Assembly (NCBI RefSeq): GCF_042676085.1
Contig: NZ_JBHTKH010000002.1
Span: forward strand, 186,001 to 250,000
Direction: 5' to 3'
DNA length: 64,000 bases
Source of the DNA: Terrabacter terrigena
Lineage (GTDB): Bacteria > Actinomycetota > Actinomycetes > Actinomycetales > Dermatophilaceae
Part shown: piece by piece, positions 8,912 through 17,949 of the stretch
Layout: each line of letters begins with the position of its first letter
Numbering within the stretch: position 1 is the first letter of the stretch
The notes under the pieces: generated by a model
Told to the model about the DNA's origin: nothing
Seen by the model: the letters and a program-made list of their open reading frames with translations, nothing else
Databases searched by the model: none
Translations under genes and position numbers: made by a program

Positions 8912-9298
8912 CTACGACATCGGTTGGTTGAGGAACCAGCGGTGCCCGAACGGGTCGTGGAACACCGCGACCCTCCCCACGGGCGGGTTGTCCTCGGGAC
9001 CGCGGTCGATGGTCGCGCCGCCCTCCCGCACGGCGGCACAGACGGCGTCGACGTCGTCGACGGTGAGGTGGAGCGAGACCGCGGTTCCGCGCGCCGGGTC
9101 AGGGGCCGCCACGCCGGCCGACTCGAACTCGTCCGACATCATCCAGCGCGCCCCGGCGACCTCGAGCTCGCAGTGCCCGACATGCCCGTCGTCCATGACG
9201 ACGGGCTCGAACACCACCTCGGCACCGAGACGCTCGCGGTACCACTCGATCGCCGCACGCGAGTCCGCGACGCAGATGTACGGGGTCAGCTCGCTCAC
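8912..9298 (-). CDS. VOC (glyoxalase/bleomycin-resistance fold) protein
   Basis: Protein of 128 aa in the PhnB-like branch of the vicinal oxygen chelate superfamily: LTPYICVADSRAAIEWY at the start and VFHDPFGHRWFLNQP at the end are typical of the two beta-alpha-beta modules. The substrate is unknown. I chose the GTG at 9298, preceded by GGAG at a good distance, over the longer form starting at 9349, whose extra 17 residues do not look like a VOC start. It is convergent with the CopC gene with a 9-nt gap. Confidence 0.8.
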   Translation of the reverse strand: MSELTPYICVADSRAAIEWYRERLGAEVVFEPVVMDDGHVGHCELEVAGARWMMSDEFESAGVAAPDPARGTAVSLHLTVDDVDAVCAAVREGGATIDRGPEDNPPVGRVAVFHDPFGHRWFLNQPMS

Positions 9299-9426
9299 GT
9301 CGTCTCCGCTCCTCCGCGCCGGTCGGGTGCCGGCGAACGCGGCCTGCACCGCACCGCACCGTACCGACGCTACGCCGGGTGACGTGCGGAGCGGGGCTCA
9401 CGGCATACTCGGGCGCATGAGCCACG

Positions 9427-9442
9427 TAGGGTCGACTCCGTG
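9427..9442 (+). promoter_or_regulatory. Leaderless promoter, TAGGGT -10 box
   Basis: TAGGGT at 9427-9432 lies 7 nt before the GTG at 9440. No ribosome-binding site is visible. Confidence 0.5.
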
Positions 9443-10639
9443 AGCGAGACGACGACGCCGACGACCCCGACGGCGTCCCCGCACGGCCGGGCCCTGACGG
9501 TCGGGGTCGGCGCGGGCGGCCTCGCGACGGCCGACATGGTGCTCAACATCGGCCCGCAGCACCCGGCCACCCACGGCGTGCTGCGCCTGCGCATCGTCGT
9601 CGACGGCGAGCGCATCGTCAGCGCCGAGCCGATCATCGGCTACATGCACCGGGGCGCCGAGAAGCTCTTCGAGGTGCGCGACTACCGGCAGATCATCGTG
9701 CTCGCCAACCGCCACGACTGGCTCAGCGCCTTCAGCAACGAGCTCGGCGTCGTGCTCGGCGTCGAGCAGATGCTCGGCATGGAGGTGCCCGAGCGGGCCG
9801 TCTGGGCGCGCACCGCGCTCGCCGAGCTCAACCGCGTGCTCAACCACCTGATGTTCCTCGGCAGCTACCCCCTCGAGCTCGGTGCGATCACGCCGGTGTT
9901 CCACGCGTTCCGTGAGCGCGAGGAGCTCCAGGCGGTCATGGAGGAGGTCTCGGGCGGGCGCATGCACTACATGTTCAACCGGGTCGGTGGCCTCAAGGAG
10001 GACCTCCCGGCCGGCTGGATGGGCCGCGTCGACAAGGCGATCGCCAACGTGCGCAAGCGGCTCCCCTCGCTCGAGCGTCTCGTCGTCGGCAACGAGATCC
10101 TCGAGGCCCGCACCCGCGGCGTCGGGGTGCTCTCGCGGGCGACCGTCGAGGCATACGGCGTCTCGGGACCGATCGCGCGGGCGAGCGGCCTCGACGTCGA
10201 CCTGCGCCGCGACACGCCCTACCTCGCCTACGGCGAGCTCTTCGGCGATAAGGGCCCGGGGCGGGTCGTCACGCGCACGGCCGGCGACTGCCTCGCCCGG
10301 CTCGAGGTGCTCCTCGAGCAGGTGCACGTGTCGCTCGACCTCGCGCAGGCCTGCCTCGACCGGCTCGTCCAGCTCCCGCAGGGGCCGATCAACGTCAAGC
10401 TGCCGAAGGTGCTCAAGGTGCCGGAGGGCGAGATCTACTGCGCCACCGAGAACCCCCTCGGCTTCAACGGCTACTACCTCGTGTCGCGGGGTGAGAAGAC
10501 GCCGTGGCGCCTCAAGCTTCGCTCGGCCTCGTTCAACAACATCTCGGTGCTCTCGGAGATGCTGCCCGGCCAGCTCATCGCCGACATGGTCGCCATCCTC
10601 GGCTCGATGTTCTTCGTCGTCGGCGACGTGGACAAGTGA
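9440..10639 (+). CDS. Orphan NuoD paralogue (complex I 49-kDa subunit)
   Basis: Protein of 399 aa, close to full NuoD length. MVLNIGPQHPATHGVLRL is the canonical N-terminus, followed by YMHRGAEKLFE and QHNW-like motifs, and the end reads MFFVVGDVDK where classical NuoD has a GEVDR-type end. NuoD forms part of the quinone pocket of NADH dehydrogenase with NuoC, B and H, yet no other nuo gene is in the window, so this is either a second copy or a subunit of another complex. The C-terminal Lys in place of the usual Arg and the unusual KTPWRLKLRSASF segment suggest divergence from the main copy. The GTG start fits a leaderless transcript. Confidence 0.85.
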   Translation: MSETTTPTTPTASPHGRALTVGVGAGGLATADMVLNIGPQHPATHGVLRLRIVVDGERIVSAEPIIGYMHRGAEKLFEVRDYRQIIVLANRHDWLSAFSNELGVVLGVEQMLGMEVPERAVWARTALAELNRVLNHLMFLGSYPLELGAITPVFHAFREREELQAVMEEVSGGRMHYMFNRVGGLKEDLPAGWMGRVDKAIANVRKRLPSLERLVVGNEILEARTRGVGVLSRATVEAYGVSGPIARASGLDVDLRRDTPYLAYGELFGDKGPGRVVTRTAGDCLARLEVLLEQVHVSLDLAQACLDRLVQLPQGPINVKLPKVLKVPEGEIYCATENPLGFNGYYLVSRGEKTPWRLKLRSASFNNISVLSEMLPGQLIADMVAILGSMFFVVGDVDK

Positions 10640-10646
10640 GGTCGTC

Positions 10647-10901
10647 GTGACAGCGTCTTCCCGCGCGCGTATGCCGTCCGGCCCGCTCTCACGGGGCACC
10701 GTCCTCCGCGCCGCCGCCGTCACCGTCATCACAGCGACGATCACGCTCGCGGCAGCGTGTTCCAGCGAGGACACCGTCGACACGGTGCCGCCGCCGTGGC
10801 CGACCCGCACCACGAAGCCGGACGGCCCGCCCCAGCCGCCGACCTCGACGACGACGGCACCGGAGCCCACGTCGACGTCCACGGTGGCCGGCACCACCTG
10901 A
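10647..10901 (+). CDS. Small Pro/Thr-rich lipoprotein
   Basis: Protein of 84 aa with a signal peptide ending in the lipobox-like TLAAAC (Cys about residue 31), then a low-complexity tail of Pro, Thr and Ser, such as PPWPTRTTKPDGPP. No domain is recognisable; it may serve as a cell-wall spacer. The GTG at 10647 is preceded by GTGAGG at 5 nt and starts 7 nt after the nuoD-like gene, so the two are probably cotranscribed. A weak hairpin (CAGCCC/GGGCTG, 10903-10921) separates it from the convergent lipoprotein gene. Confidence 0.6.
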   Translation: MTASSRARMPSGPLSRGTVLRAAAVTVITATITLAAACSSEDTVDTVPPPWPTRTTKPDGPPQPPTSTTTAPEPTSTSTVAGTT

Positions 10902-10927
10902 GCAGCCCTGCATGGGGGCTGGTCCGC

Positions 10928-11944
10928 TCAGAAGGCCGGCACCCCGACCGCCCTCGGCCGACCCGACACGACGTCGATGACGGGGCGCGAACCGAGCGGC
11001 TCCGTCAGCTGCAGCCGCGCGGGGCGCGACACGTAGTCGGCCGTGCACGCGATGCCCTTCGGGACCGGCGGCGTGGTCCCGCCCACGACGACCATGTCGT
11101 CGAGCTCGACCACGTGCGCGACCAGGCCTCCGTCGCAGCCTCCGCCGGCGATGCCCACCTCGAGGCTGCGCCCCGAGACGGCCTTCAACGAGTCCATGGC
11201 GTGCATCCCTTCCGGCACGTTCGGCAGCCCCGGCAGCGGATCCTGCGGCTGCGGACGCATGAGGACACCGTCGGCGACCGCGATGACCGAGATGGTGTGC
11301 GACAGCCCGTCGATGCCGAGCCGCCAGACCGGCACGGTCGCCTCACCCTGGGTCGTGCTCACCTTCGCCTCGGTCAGCACGGCCCTTGACACGACGAGCC
11401 GGCACTTCGCCGCCGAGACCCCGTCGCAAGGTCTGGGCCTGCCGAGCGCGCCGTCGAGAGCGCGGTCCAGGGCCGGGCGGACGCCGACGAGGTCGACGGG
11501 TCGCGTCCCTCCGTCGGCAAGGCGGAGGGTGCCGGTGCCCGCCACGGCCCGGTCGACGCCCGCGTCGAACCTGACGTGGCCGTACATCCAGGCGATCTTC
11601 TGCTCGCTGGTGTCGAAGCCCTCGCCGATCGCCCAGCCCGACAGCAGCACCGGCTGGGTCGGGGGCACGGGCAGCCCGGCGCGCCGCACGGCGTCGGCGA
11701 CCAGCCGTGCACGGTCGGCGAACTCCGCCGACGGGGCGCTCACCGGCAGCAGCCGCGTGCTGGGACCACGGGGCGCCGTGCCGACGCCGTCACGTGCGGG
11801 GACGCTCGTCACCGCATCGGATCCGGGAGGCGAGCCCGGCCCCGGGGCGGCGCAGCCTGCGAGCAGGCCGGCTCCCATCGCGAGCGTGACGGCCCACCGG
11901 CCGGTTCGCCGTGCCGTTCGTGCACGTGCCCCCTGAGCTCCCAT
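10928..11944 (-). CDS. Putative secreted lipoprotein of unknown function
   Basis: Protein of 338 aa. A basic N-terminus and hydrophobic stretch end in the lipobox LLAGC (Cys31). The mature part contains four further cysteines (RPCDG, AKCRL, GGCDGG, IACTAD) that could form two disulfides. I do not recognise a family. The ATG at 11944 has no clear ribosome-binding site. It follows the fol cluster on the same strand with a 41-nt gap after DUF3180, so it may be read with it. Confidence 0.6.
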   Translation of the reverse strand: MGAQGARARTARRTGRWAVTLAMGAGLLAGCAAPGPGSPPGSDAVTSVPARDGVGTAPRGPSTRLLPVSAPSAEFADRARLVADAVRRAGLPVPPTQPVLLSGWAIGEGFDTSEQKIAWMYGHVRFDAGVDRAVAGTGTLRLADGGTRPVDLVGVRPALDRALDGALGRPRPCDGVSAAKCRLVVSRAVLTEAKVSTTQGEATVPVWRLGIDGLSHTISVIAVADGVLMRPQPQDPLPGLPNVPEGMHAMDSLKAVSGRSLEVGIAGGGCDGGLVAHVVELDDMVVVGGTTPPVPKGIACTADYVSRPARLQLTEPLGSRPVIDVVSGRPRAVGVPAF

Positions 11945-11985
11945 GTCATGGATGACACCACAGGGCGCCGTTTCGTTGCCCGAGG

Positions 11986-12465
11986 TCAGGCGCGGTCGAG
12001 CTCGTCGTCCTCGTCGTCTCGCGGGCGCAGGCGGCACCAGGCCTGGACGAGCATGCCCGCGACAGCCAGCAGCAGCGCGACGAGGGCGTGCAGCAGGAAG
12101 GGCCAGATGCGCCCCCGCTGCGACTCGACGTCGGCGTCGGGCAGCAGCGCGAGGACGTTGCCGAGATACCAGCCGACCAGCACGGCGCCGGTGAGCGCGC
12201 CGGCCTGGCCCAGCACGAGCGTGCGGGCCGCGCGCAGCGGCGTGACGGCCGGGTTGGGCGAGCCGTCGCGGACCCTGCGCACCTGCCATCCCGCGACGAG
12301 CAGGCCCCCGCCGAGGAAGAGCATCGCGGCCGCCCCGACCCAGCCGGGCTCTGGCACCGAGCTGCCGCCCGACGCCAGGAGCCGCAGCACCAGCCAGGCC
12401 AGCATCGTCATGGCGACGGCCGCGAGCACGAGGGTCGTGGCGCGCACACCGGCGTGTGGTCTCAC
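11986..12465 (-). CDS. DUF3180 membrane protein
   Basis: Protein of 159 aa with four predicted membrane helices (about residues 8-28, 38-56, 76-98, 118-140) and an acidic C-terminal tail (DDEDDELDRA). The gene directly after folK encodes the same family in mycobacteria and other actinobacteria, which supports the call; the function is unknown. The GTG at 12465 overlaps the folB/K stop as GTGA and has GGGAG five nt upstream; an ATG at 12477 is the alternative. Confidence 0.8.
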   Translation of the reverse strand: MRPHAGVRATTLVLAAVAMTMLAWLVLRLLASGGSSVPEPGWVGAAAMLFLGGGLLVAGWQVRRVRDGSPNPAVTPLRAARTLVLGQAGALTGAVLVGWYLGNVLALLPDADVESQRGRIWPFLLHALVALLLAVAGMLVQAWCRLRPRDDEDDELDRA

Positions 12466-13349
12466 TGCTGCTCCCATCGGGGACCGGGGCGGACGCCCGA
12501 TCGGTCGACGTCGGCGAGGAGGTCGACCACCGGGCGTATGCCGTCGCGCGCGGGATCGACGCGCAGCGTGGCTCGCGGGTCGGCATCGCTCCACGGCACG
12601 AGCACGAAGGCCCGCTCGCGTGCTCGAGGATGCGGCAGGGTCAGCTCGGGATCGTCGCTGACGACCTCGCGGTGACCGCCGGGCTGGCCGTACTGGATGA
12701 GGTCGAGATCGAGGGTCCTTGCGCCCCAACGGATCTCGCGAGTGCGCCCATGGTCGGACTCGATGCGGTGCAGCTCGGCCAGCAGGTCGTGGGGGTGCAG
12801 CAGCGAGCGCGCCACGACGACGGCATTGAGGTACTCGGGCTGCTCGGGGCCGCCGACCGGGTCGGTCGCGACGATGTCGGACACGGCGGTCACGGTCAGG
12901 CCCGGCAGCGCGGTGAGGGAGGCCACGGCGTCGACGAGGGTCTGCCCCCGGTCACCGAGGTTCGTGCCGAGGGCGATGACGACGTGGGCCGCGTTGCTTC
13001 GCTCGATGCGAACCTGCACGTCGGTGAACGGCTGGCCCACGGGCGCCTCGGGCTTGTGCACGACGACCTCGACGTGCTCGACGAGGTCGTGCCTCAGCAC
13101 GTCGTCGGCGATGACCTCGGCGAGGCGCTCGATGAGGTCGAACGACGGCCCGGTGATGCGCTCGACGACATCGGCGGCCACCTCGGCGTAGTTGACGGTG
13201 GCGGCGAGGGCGTCGGTGCGCCCGGCCGGCTCGAGGTCGCAGACCATCGTGACGTCGACGACGAACGTCTGGCCGTCGCGCTTCTCGAAGTCGAGCACGC
13301 CGTGGTTGCCGCGGGCGGAGACGCCCTGCAGCACGATGCGGTCGGCCAT
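12462..13349 (-). CDS. folB-folK: Fused dihydroneopterin aldolase / HPPK (FolB-FolK)
   Basis: One reading frame of 295 aa carries two successive folate enzymes. Residues 1 to about 118 are FolB: DRIVLQGVSARGNHGVLDFEK, VNYAEVA and the KPEAPV motif. Residues from about 125 are FolK: VIALGTNLGDR, TDPVGGPEQPEYLNAVV, RWGARTLDLDLI and LPHPRARERAFVL. Together they convert dihydroneopterin to hydroxymethyl-dihydropterin pyrophosphate, the substrate of FolP. In many relatives these are two genes; the fusion is directly visible because no stop intervenes. The ATG at 13349 overlaps the folP stop as ATGA. Confidence 0.95.
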   Translation of the reverse strand: MADRIVLQGVSARGNHGVLDFEKRDGQTFVVDVTMVCDLEPAGRTDALAATVNYAEVAADVVERITGPSFDLIERLAEVIADDVLRHDLVEHVEVVVHKPEAPVGQPFTDVQVRIERSNAAHVVIALGTNLGDRGQTLVDAVASLTALPGLTVTAVSDIVATDPVGGPEQPEYLNAVVVARSLLHPHDLLAELHRIESDHGRTREIRWGARTLDLDLIQYGQPGGHREVVSDDPELTLPHPRARERAFVLVPWSDADPRATLRVDPARDGIRPVVDLLADVDRSGVRPGPRWEQQ

Positions 13350-14248
13350 CAGTCGGAGTCCTCCGCGTCGGACGGGGCGTGGTCGAGGGCGGCCTGCACG
13401 ACCGACAGGGCGCGCACGGTGGAGCCGACGTCGTGCACCCGGACGCACCACAGCCCTGCCATCGCGGCCATCACCGAGGTCGCGGTCGTCTCGACGTCGC
13501 GCTCGGCAGCCGGCCGGGGGGCCTCGTCGGCGCCGCGTCCCAGGCGCCCGAGGAAGGTCTTGCGCGAGGCGCCGAGGAGGATCGGGTGACCCAGTCCGTG
13601 CAGCACCGGCAGCGCGGCCATGAGCTCCCAGTTGTGCTCGGCCGTCTTGGCGAAACCGAGGCCGGGGTCGAGGACGAGCCGCTCGGGGGCGATACCGGCC
13701 TCGAGCAGCTCGTCGCGCCGGGCGGACAGCTCGTCGAGCACCTCACCGACGACGTTGCCGTAGACGGCGCGCGACTGCATCTGGGTGCTGTGGCCGCGCC
13801 AGTGCATCGCGACGAAGGGCCGGCCTGCTCGGGCCACGAGCGGCACCATCTCGGGGTCGGCGAGGCCGCCGGACACGTCGTTGACGATGGCCGCACCGGC
13901 GTCGACGGCGGCACCGGCCACCTCGGCGCGCATGGTGTCGACGGACACGACGGCGCCCTGTCGGCTCAGCGCCTCGATGACCGGGATGACGCGTCGCAGC
14001 TCCTCTGCGACCGACGGTCGCTCGGCGCCCGGCCGGGTCGACTCGCCGCCGACATCGACGATGTCGGCACCAGCGGCGAGGACCTCCAGCCCGTGCGCGA
14101 TCGCAGCCTCGGGCTCGAACCACTCGCCGCCGTCGGAGAAGGAGTCGGGCGTCACGTTGACGACGCCCATGACGAGCGTGCGGTCGGAGGCGGTCAGCAG
14201 CTGCTCGGCCGGCCTTCCGGCTGCGCGCCCTGCGTGGCTTCCGCTCAC
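13349..14248 (-). CDS. folP: Dihydropteroate synthase
   Basis: Protein of 299 aa; joins p-aminobenzoate to the pterin pyrophosphate, the step inhibited by sulfonamides. Motifs: VMGVVNVTPDSFSDGGE (about residues 23-39), VDVGGESTRPGA, VSVDTM, IVNDVSG, LDPGLGFAKT and LLGASRKTFLG. The GTG at 14248 overlaps the folE stop as GTGA; the first 15 residues are a poorly conserved lead. Length is normal. Confidence 0.95.
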   Translation of the reverse strand: MSGSHAGRAAGRPAEQLLTASDRTLVMGVVNVTPDSFSDGGEWFEPEAAIAHGLEVLAAGADIVDVGGESTRPGAERPSVAEELRRVIPVIEALSRQGAVVSVDTMRAEVAGAAVDAGAAIVNDVSGGLADPEMVPLVARAGRPFVAMHWRGHSTQMQSRAVYGNVVGEVLDELSARRDELLEAGIAPERLVLDPGLGFAKTAEHNWELMAALPVLHGLGHPILLGASRKTFLGRLGRGADEAPRPAAERDVETTATSVMAAMAGLWCVRVHDVGSTVRALSVVQAALDHAPSDAEDSD

Positions 14249-14817
14249 TTGTTGCCCTCGAGCATGAGCGCCATGGCCTCTGCTCGAGTGGCCCCGTCGC
14301 GCAGCTGGCCACGCACCGCCGAGGTGATCGTGCTGGCGCCCGGCTTGCGGATGCCGCGCATCGACATGCAGAGGTGCTCGGCCTGGATGACGACGATCAC
14401 GCCGCGCACCGACAGGTGCTCGACGAGGGCGTCGGCGATCTGCGACGTGAGCCGCTCCTGCACCTGCGGCCGGCGTGCGTAGACCTCGACGAGGCGGGCG
14501 AGCTTGGACAGGCCCGTGACCCGACCTTCCTTGTCGGGGATGTAGCCGACGTGGGCGACCCCGTGGAAGGGGACCAGGTGGTGCTCGCACGTGCTGTAGA
14601 GCTCGATGTCGCGCACGATGACGAGCTCTTCGTGGTCGATCGAGAAGGTCGTGCTGAGGACGTCCTGGGCCGTCATCTCGAGGCCCGCGAAGATCTCGGA
14701 GTAGGACCGCGCGACACGAGCAGGCGTGTCGCGCAGTCCCTCACGGTCGGGGTCCTCGCCGATGGCGAGCAGCAGCTCGCGGACCGCGGCCTCGGCCCGC
14801 GCGTGGTCGATGGCCAC
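14245..14817 (-). CDS. folE: GTP cyclohydrolase I
   Basis: Protein of 190 aa that makes dihydroneopterin triphosphate from GTP, the entry to folate synthesis. The zinc ligands are visible in YSTCEHHLVPF (about residues 74-84) and AEHLCMSMRG (about 146-155); GLSKLARLVEVYARRPQVQE is the family signature. The GTG start lies 2 nt after the ftsH stop, so it is coupled to ftsH, the order also known from mycobacteria. Confidence 0.96.
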   Translation of the reverse strand: MAIDHARAEAAVRELLLAIGEDPDREGLRDTPARVARSYSEIFAGLEMTAQDVLSTTFSIDHEELVIVRDIELYSTCEHHLVPFHGVAHVGYIPDKEGRVTGLSKLARLVEVYARRPQVQERLTSQIADALVEHLSVRGVIVVIQAEHLCMSMRGIRKPGASTITSAVRGQLRDGATRAEAMALMLEGNK

Positions 14818-14819
14818 CC

Positions 14820-16928
14820 TCAGCCCTTCTCACCGGGGTTGACGGGCTGGTCGTCCGGGACCTCGATGACCTGCTCGGCCGGGTGCTCCTCGGCGAGCGG
14901 GTGGGCACCGACCGATGCGGCCTCGTCGATCTGCTCCTCGATGACCTTGTCGGCCGGGACGGGCGGCGGAAGGTGGCCGTTCTGGCCGCCCGCGCCGTTC
15001 TGGCGCGCCGCGATCTCGGCCGGCGTCAGCACCGGCGGGCGGTCGCTCAGCTGGCGGGTCTGTGACGACAGCCAGGTCGGGCGGGCCGGCTGCTTGACGA
15101 CCGGCTTGAACAGCTCGGCGAGCTCGTGGACGTTGAGCGTCTCCTTCTCGAGCAGCTCCAGCACGAGGTGGTCGAGCAGGTCGCGGTTGGCGTTGAGGGC
15201 GGCATACGCCTCGTCGTGCGCGGCGTCGATGAGGCTGCGGACCTCCTCGTCGACGATGCGGGCGACCTCCTCGGAGTAGTCGCGCTGGTGGCCCATGTCG
15301 CGACCGAGGAAGACCTCGCCCGTGCTCTGGCCGAGCTTGATGGCGCCCACGCGCTCTGACATGCCGAACTCGGTGACCATCTTGCGCGCCATCCCGGTCG
15401 CCTTCTCGATGTCGTTGCTGGCACCGGTGGTCGGCTCGTGGAAGACGATCTCCTCGGCGACGCGGCCACCGAGGGCGTACGCGAGCTGGTCGAGGATCTC
15501 GTTGCGCGTCGTGGAGTACTTGTCGTCGATCGGCATGACCATCGTGTAGCCGAGGGCGCGGCCGCGCGGCAGGATCGTCACCTTCGTCACCGGGTCGGTG
15601 TGGTTGAGCGCCGCGGCGACGAGCGCGTGGCCGCCCTCGTGGTACGCCGTGATCTTGCGTTCCTTGGCCGACATGATGCGGGTGCGCTTCTGCGGTCCGG
15701 CGATCACGCGGTCGATGGCCTCGTCGAGCGCGGCGTTGTCGATGACCTTCTTGTCGCTGCGGGCCGTGAGCAGGGCGGCCTCGTTGAGGACGTTGGCGAG
15801 GTCGGCACCGGTGAAGCCGGGCGTGCGGCGGGCAACGGCGAGCAGGTCGACGTCGGCCGTGACGGGCTTGCCCTGGGCGTGCACCTCGAGGATGCGGTGG
15901 CGGCCGATCATGTCGGGCGCGTCGACCGCGATCTGGCGGTCGAAGCGGCCGGGGCGCAGCAGTGCCGGGTCGAGGATGTCGGGACGGTTGGTGGCCGCGA
16001 TGAGGATGACGTTGGTCTTGACGTCGAAGCCGTCCATCTCGACGAGCAGCTGGTTGAGCGTCTGCTCGCGCTCGTCGTGGCCGCCGCCCATGCCGGCGCC
16101 GCGGTGGCGACCGACGGCGTCGATCTCGTCGACGAAGACGATGGCCGGCGCGTTGGCCTTGGCCTGCTCGAAGAGGTCGCGGACGCGGCTCGCGCCGACA
16201 CCGACGAACATCTCGACGAAGTCGGAGCCCGAGATCGAGTAGAACGGCACGCCCGCCTCACCCGCGACCGCGCGGGCCAGCAGCGTCTTGCCGGTGCCGG
16301 GCTGGCCGTAGAGCAGCACGCCCTTGGGGATCTTGGCGCCGACCGCGAGGAACTTCGCCGGCTCCTGGAGGAACTCCTTGATCTCCTGGAGCTCCTCGAT
16401 GGCCTCGTCGCAGCCGGCGACGTCGGCGAAGGTGACCTTGGGGGTGTCCTTGGTGGCGAGCTTGGCGCGCGACTTGCCGAACTGCATGACGCGGTTGCCG
16501 CCGCCCTGCATCTGCCCCATGAGGAACCAGAAGAGGCCGAGGATGATGATGATCGGCAGGATCGAGAAGAGCAGCGAGCCGAACCAGCTGGGCTCGTCGA
16601 TCTGGTCGTCGACGCCGTTCGTCGGGGGCTTGGCGTTGAGCGCCTCGACGACGTCGTTGCCGCGGGCGTCGACGTAGAAGGCGTAGACCGACTTGGCGTC
16701 CTTCACCCTGCCGTCGGACGAGGTGTACGGCGTCTTGAGGGTCAGCTCCATGCGCTCGTTGTTGAGCAGTTTGGCCGACTCGACGTTGCCGTCGGTGATC
16801 TGCTTCATCGCCGCGGACGTGTCGATCCGGGGCGGGCCGGACTCCGAGAACATCATGCCGAAGACGAGCGCGCTGATGAGGACCAGGATCCACAGCAGTG
16901 GTGTGCGCAGAATGCGTTTGGCGTCCAT
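14820..16928 (-). CDS. ftsH: ATP-dependent zinc metalloprotease FtsH
   Basis: Membrane-anchored AAA+ protease of 702 aa. Two membrane helices (about residues 10-27 and 117-137) flank an extracytoplasmic domain. The AAA module has Walker A GQPGTGKT (Gln where most FtsH have Pro), Walker B IVFVDEIDAVG and the SRH arginines in TNRPDILDPALLRPGRFDR. The zinc site is HEGGH, with Gly replacing the common Ala, and the third ligand lies further on. The C-terminal tail of about 70 residues is Pro- and acid-rich. AGGAGG lies about 28 nt before the ATG, with a GGGGC/GCCCC hairpin between them. First gene of the folate cluster. Confidence 0.96.
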   Translation of the reverse strand: MDAKRILRTPLLWILVLISALVFGMMFSESGPPRIDTSAAMKQITDGNVESAKLLNNERMELTLKTPYTSSDGRVKDAKSVYAFYVDARGNDVVEALNAKPPTNGVDDQIDEPSWFGSLLFSILPIIIILGLFWFLMGQMQGGGNRVMQFGKSRAKLATKDTPKVTFADVAGCDEAIEELQEIKEFLQEPAKFLAVGAKIPKGVLLYGQPGTGKTLLARAVAGEAGVPFYSISGSDFVEMFVGVGASRVRDLFEQAKANAPAIVFVDEIDAVGRHRGAGMGGGHDEREQTLNQLLVEMDGFDVKTNVILIAATNRPDILDPALLRPGRFDRQIAVDAPDMIGRHRILEVHAQGKPVTADVDLLAVARRTPGFTGADLANVLNEAALLTARSDKKVIDNAALDEAIDRVIAGPQKRTRIMSAKERKITAYHEGGHALVAAALNHTDPVTKVTILPRGRALGYTMVMPIDDKYSTTRNEILDQLAYALGGRVAEEIVFHEPTTGASNDIEKATGMARKMVTEFGMSERVGAIKLGQSTGEVFLGRDMGHQRDYSEEVARIVDEEVRSLIDAAHDEAYAALNANRDLLDHLVLELLEKETLNVHELAELFKPVVKQPARPTWLSSQTRQLSDRPPVLTPAEIAARQNGAGGQNGHLPPPVPADKVIEEQIDEAASVGAHPLAEEHPAEQVIEVPDDQPVNPGEKG

Positions 16929-17124
16929 GTACGTGCGGGGCTGGAGCGCCCCGGTCCTCCTGCTCGTCCGGTGAGTCTTTCCACCGGCACAACGTCCGGC
17001 GGACTACCAGTGTTCCGCATGGCGGGGCGGCACGGCCAACCCGGTCATCGCCTTCTGTACCCGTCCGCGACGTGCGCGGACCGTCCCCGTGTCGCGAGGC
17101 CGGCGCCCGGGGTCGGCGTCCAGG

Positions 17125-17949
17125 TCAGGAGGTCGCGGCGCGGAGGGCCTCGAGGACCCGCCGGTCGATGCCGTCGGGGCTGAGGCGGGCCTCGTAGTTC
17201 GCGTTGCCCGCCCAGTCGGCGAGGGCCGTCGCGACGTCGTCGGCGACGAAGCCGGCGCGGGCCAGCCGGTCGCGCACCTCGCTGGCGAGTGCGCCCTCGA
17301 GCGGCTGGACGTCCTCCGGCTTGCCGAAGTACAGCTCCCAGTCGGCGTGCAGCCGGGCCAGCTCGGTGACGGGGTCGGTGTGGTCGTCGACGCGCAGGTC
17401 GGCGAGCACGCCGCACGCGTCGTAGCCGGAGCCCGGCTCGACGGCATACAGGGCCGCGCTCTGGCGACCGCGAGAGTCACCGCCCGCGGCGTCACCGGCC
17501 GCGAGGGCTGCCAGCAGGCGCCGCGCGAGGGGTTCGCGGACGCTCTCGTGCCAGGCCCGCTCCATGGCGTCGACGACCTCGGGCCCGGTCAGGATGTTGC
17601 CCTGGATGGCGTATGCCGTCTCGCCGTCGTCGCGCGCGACGCCACCGGCCCACGGGTTGCACTCCGAGCCCGTGAAGGTGGCAGCCGAGCCCACCCCGAC
17701 GACTCCGACCTGGCGTGTCTCGCGACCGTCGTCGAGCGCCGTCGCGGCGGCGAGCGCCTCGTCGGCGGGCTCACCCGCGGCGAGGCGACCCAGCAGCTCG
17801 TCGAGGTAGGCGACGCGCGCGAACGACTGGGTGGCGACGGCGCCGACCCCGGTGCGGGCGGCCGGCACCACGGCGCCCACGGCGAGGAACTTCGAGGCGA
17901 CCGCGACGCCGTAGGCCTCGCCCTGCCGGGCGACGATCGAGAAGGTCAC
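17125..17949 (-). CDS. DUF1028 protein (putative Ntn-hydrolase fold)
   Basis: Protein of 274 aa beginning TFSIVARQGEAYGVAVASKF after the initiator, the signature of DUF1028, whose fold resembles N-terminal nucleophile hydrolases with Thr2 as candidate nucleophile. AIQGNILTGPEVVDAM and a C-terminal peptidoglycan-binding-like segment (residues about 200-270) follow. The substrate is unknown. The GTG at 17949 overlaps the hpt stop as GTGA, so it is cotranslated with hpt. Confidence 0.8.
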   Translation of the reverse strand: MTFSIVARQGEAYGVAVASKFLAVGAVVPAARTGVGAVATQSFARVAYLDELLGRLAAGEPADEALAAATALDDGRETRQVGVVGVGSAATFTGSECNPWAGGVARDDGETAYAIQGNILTGPEVVDAMERAWHESVREPLARRLLAALAAGDAAGGDSRGRQSAALYAVEPGSGYDACGVLADLRVDDHTDPVTELARLHADWELYFGKPEDVQPLEGALASEVRDRLARAGFVADDVATALADWAGNANYEARLSPDGIDRRVLEALRAATS

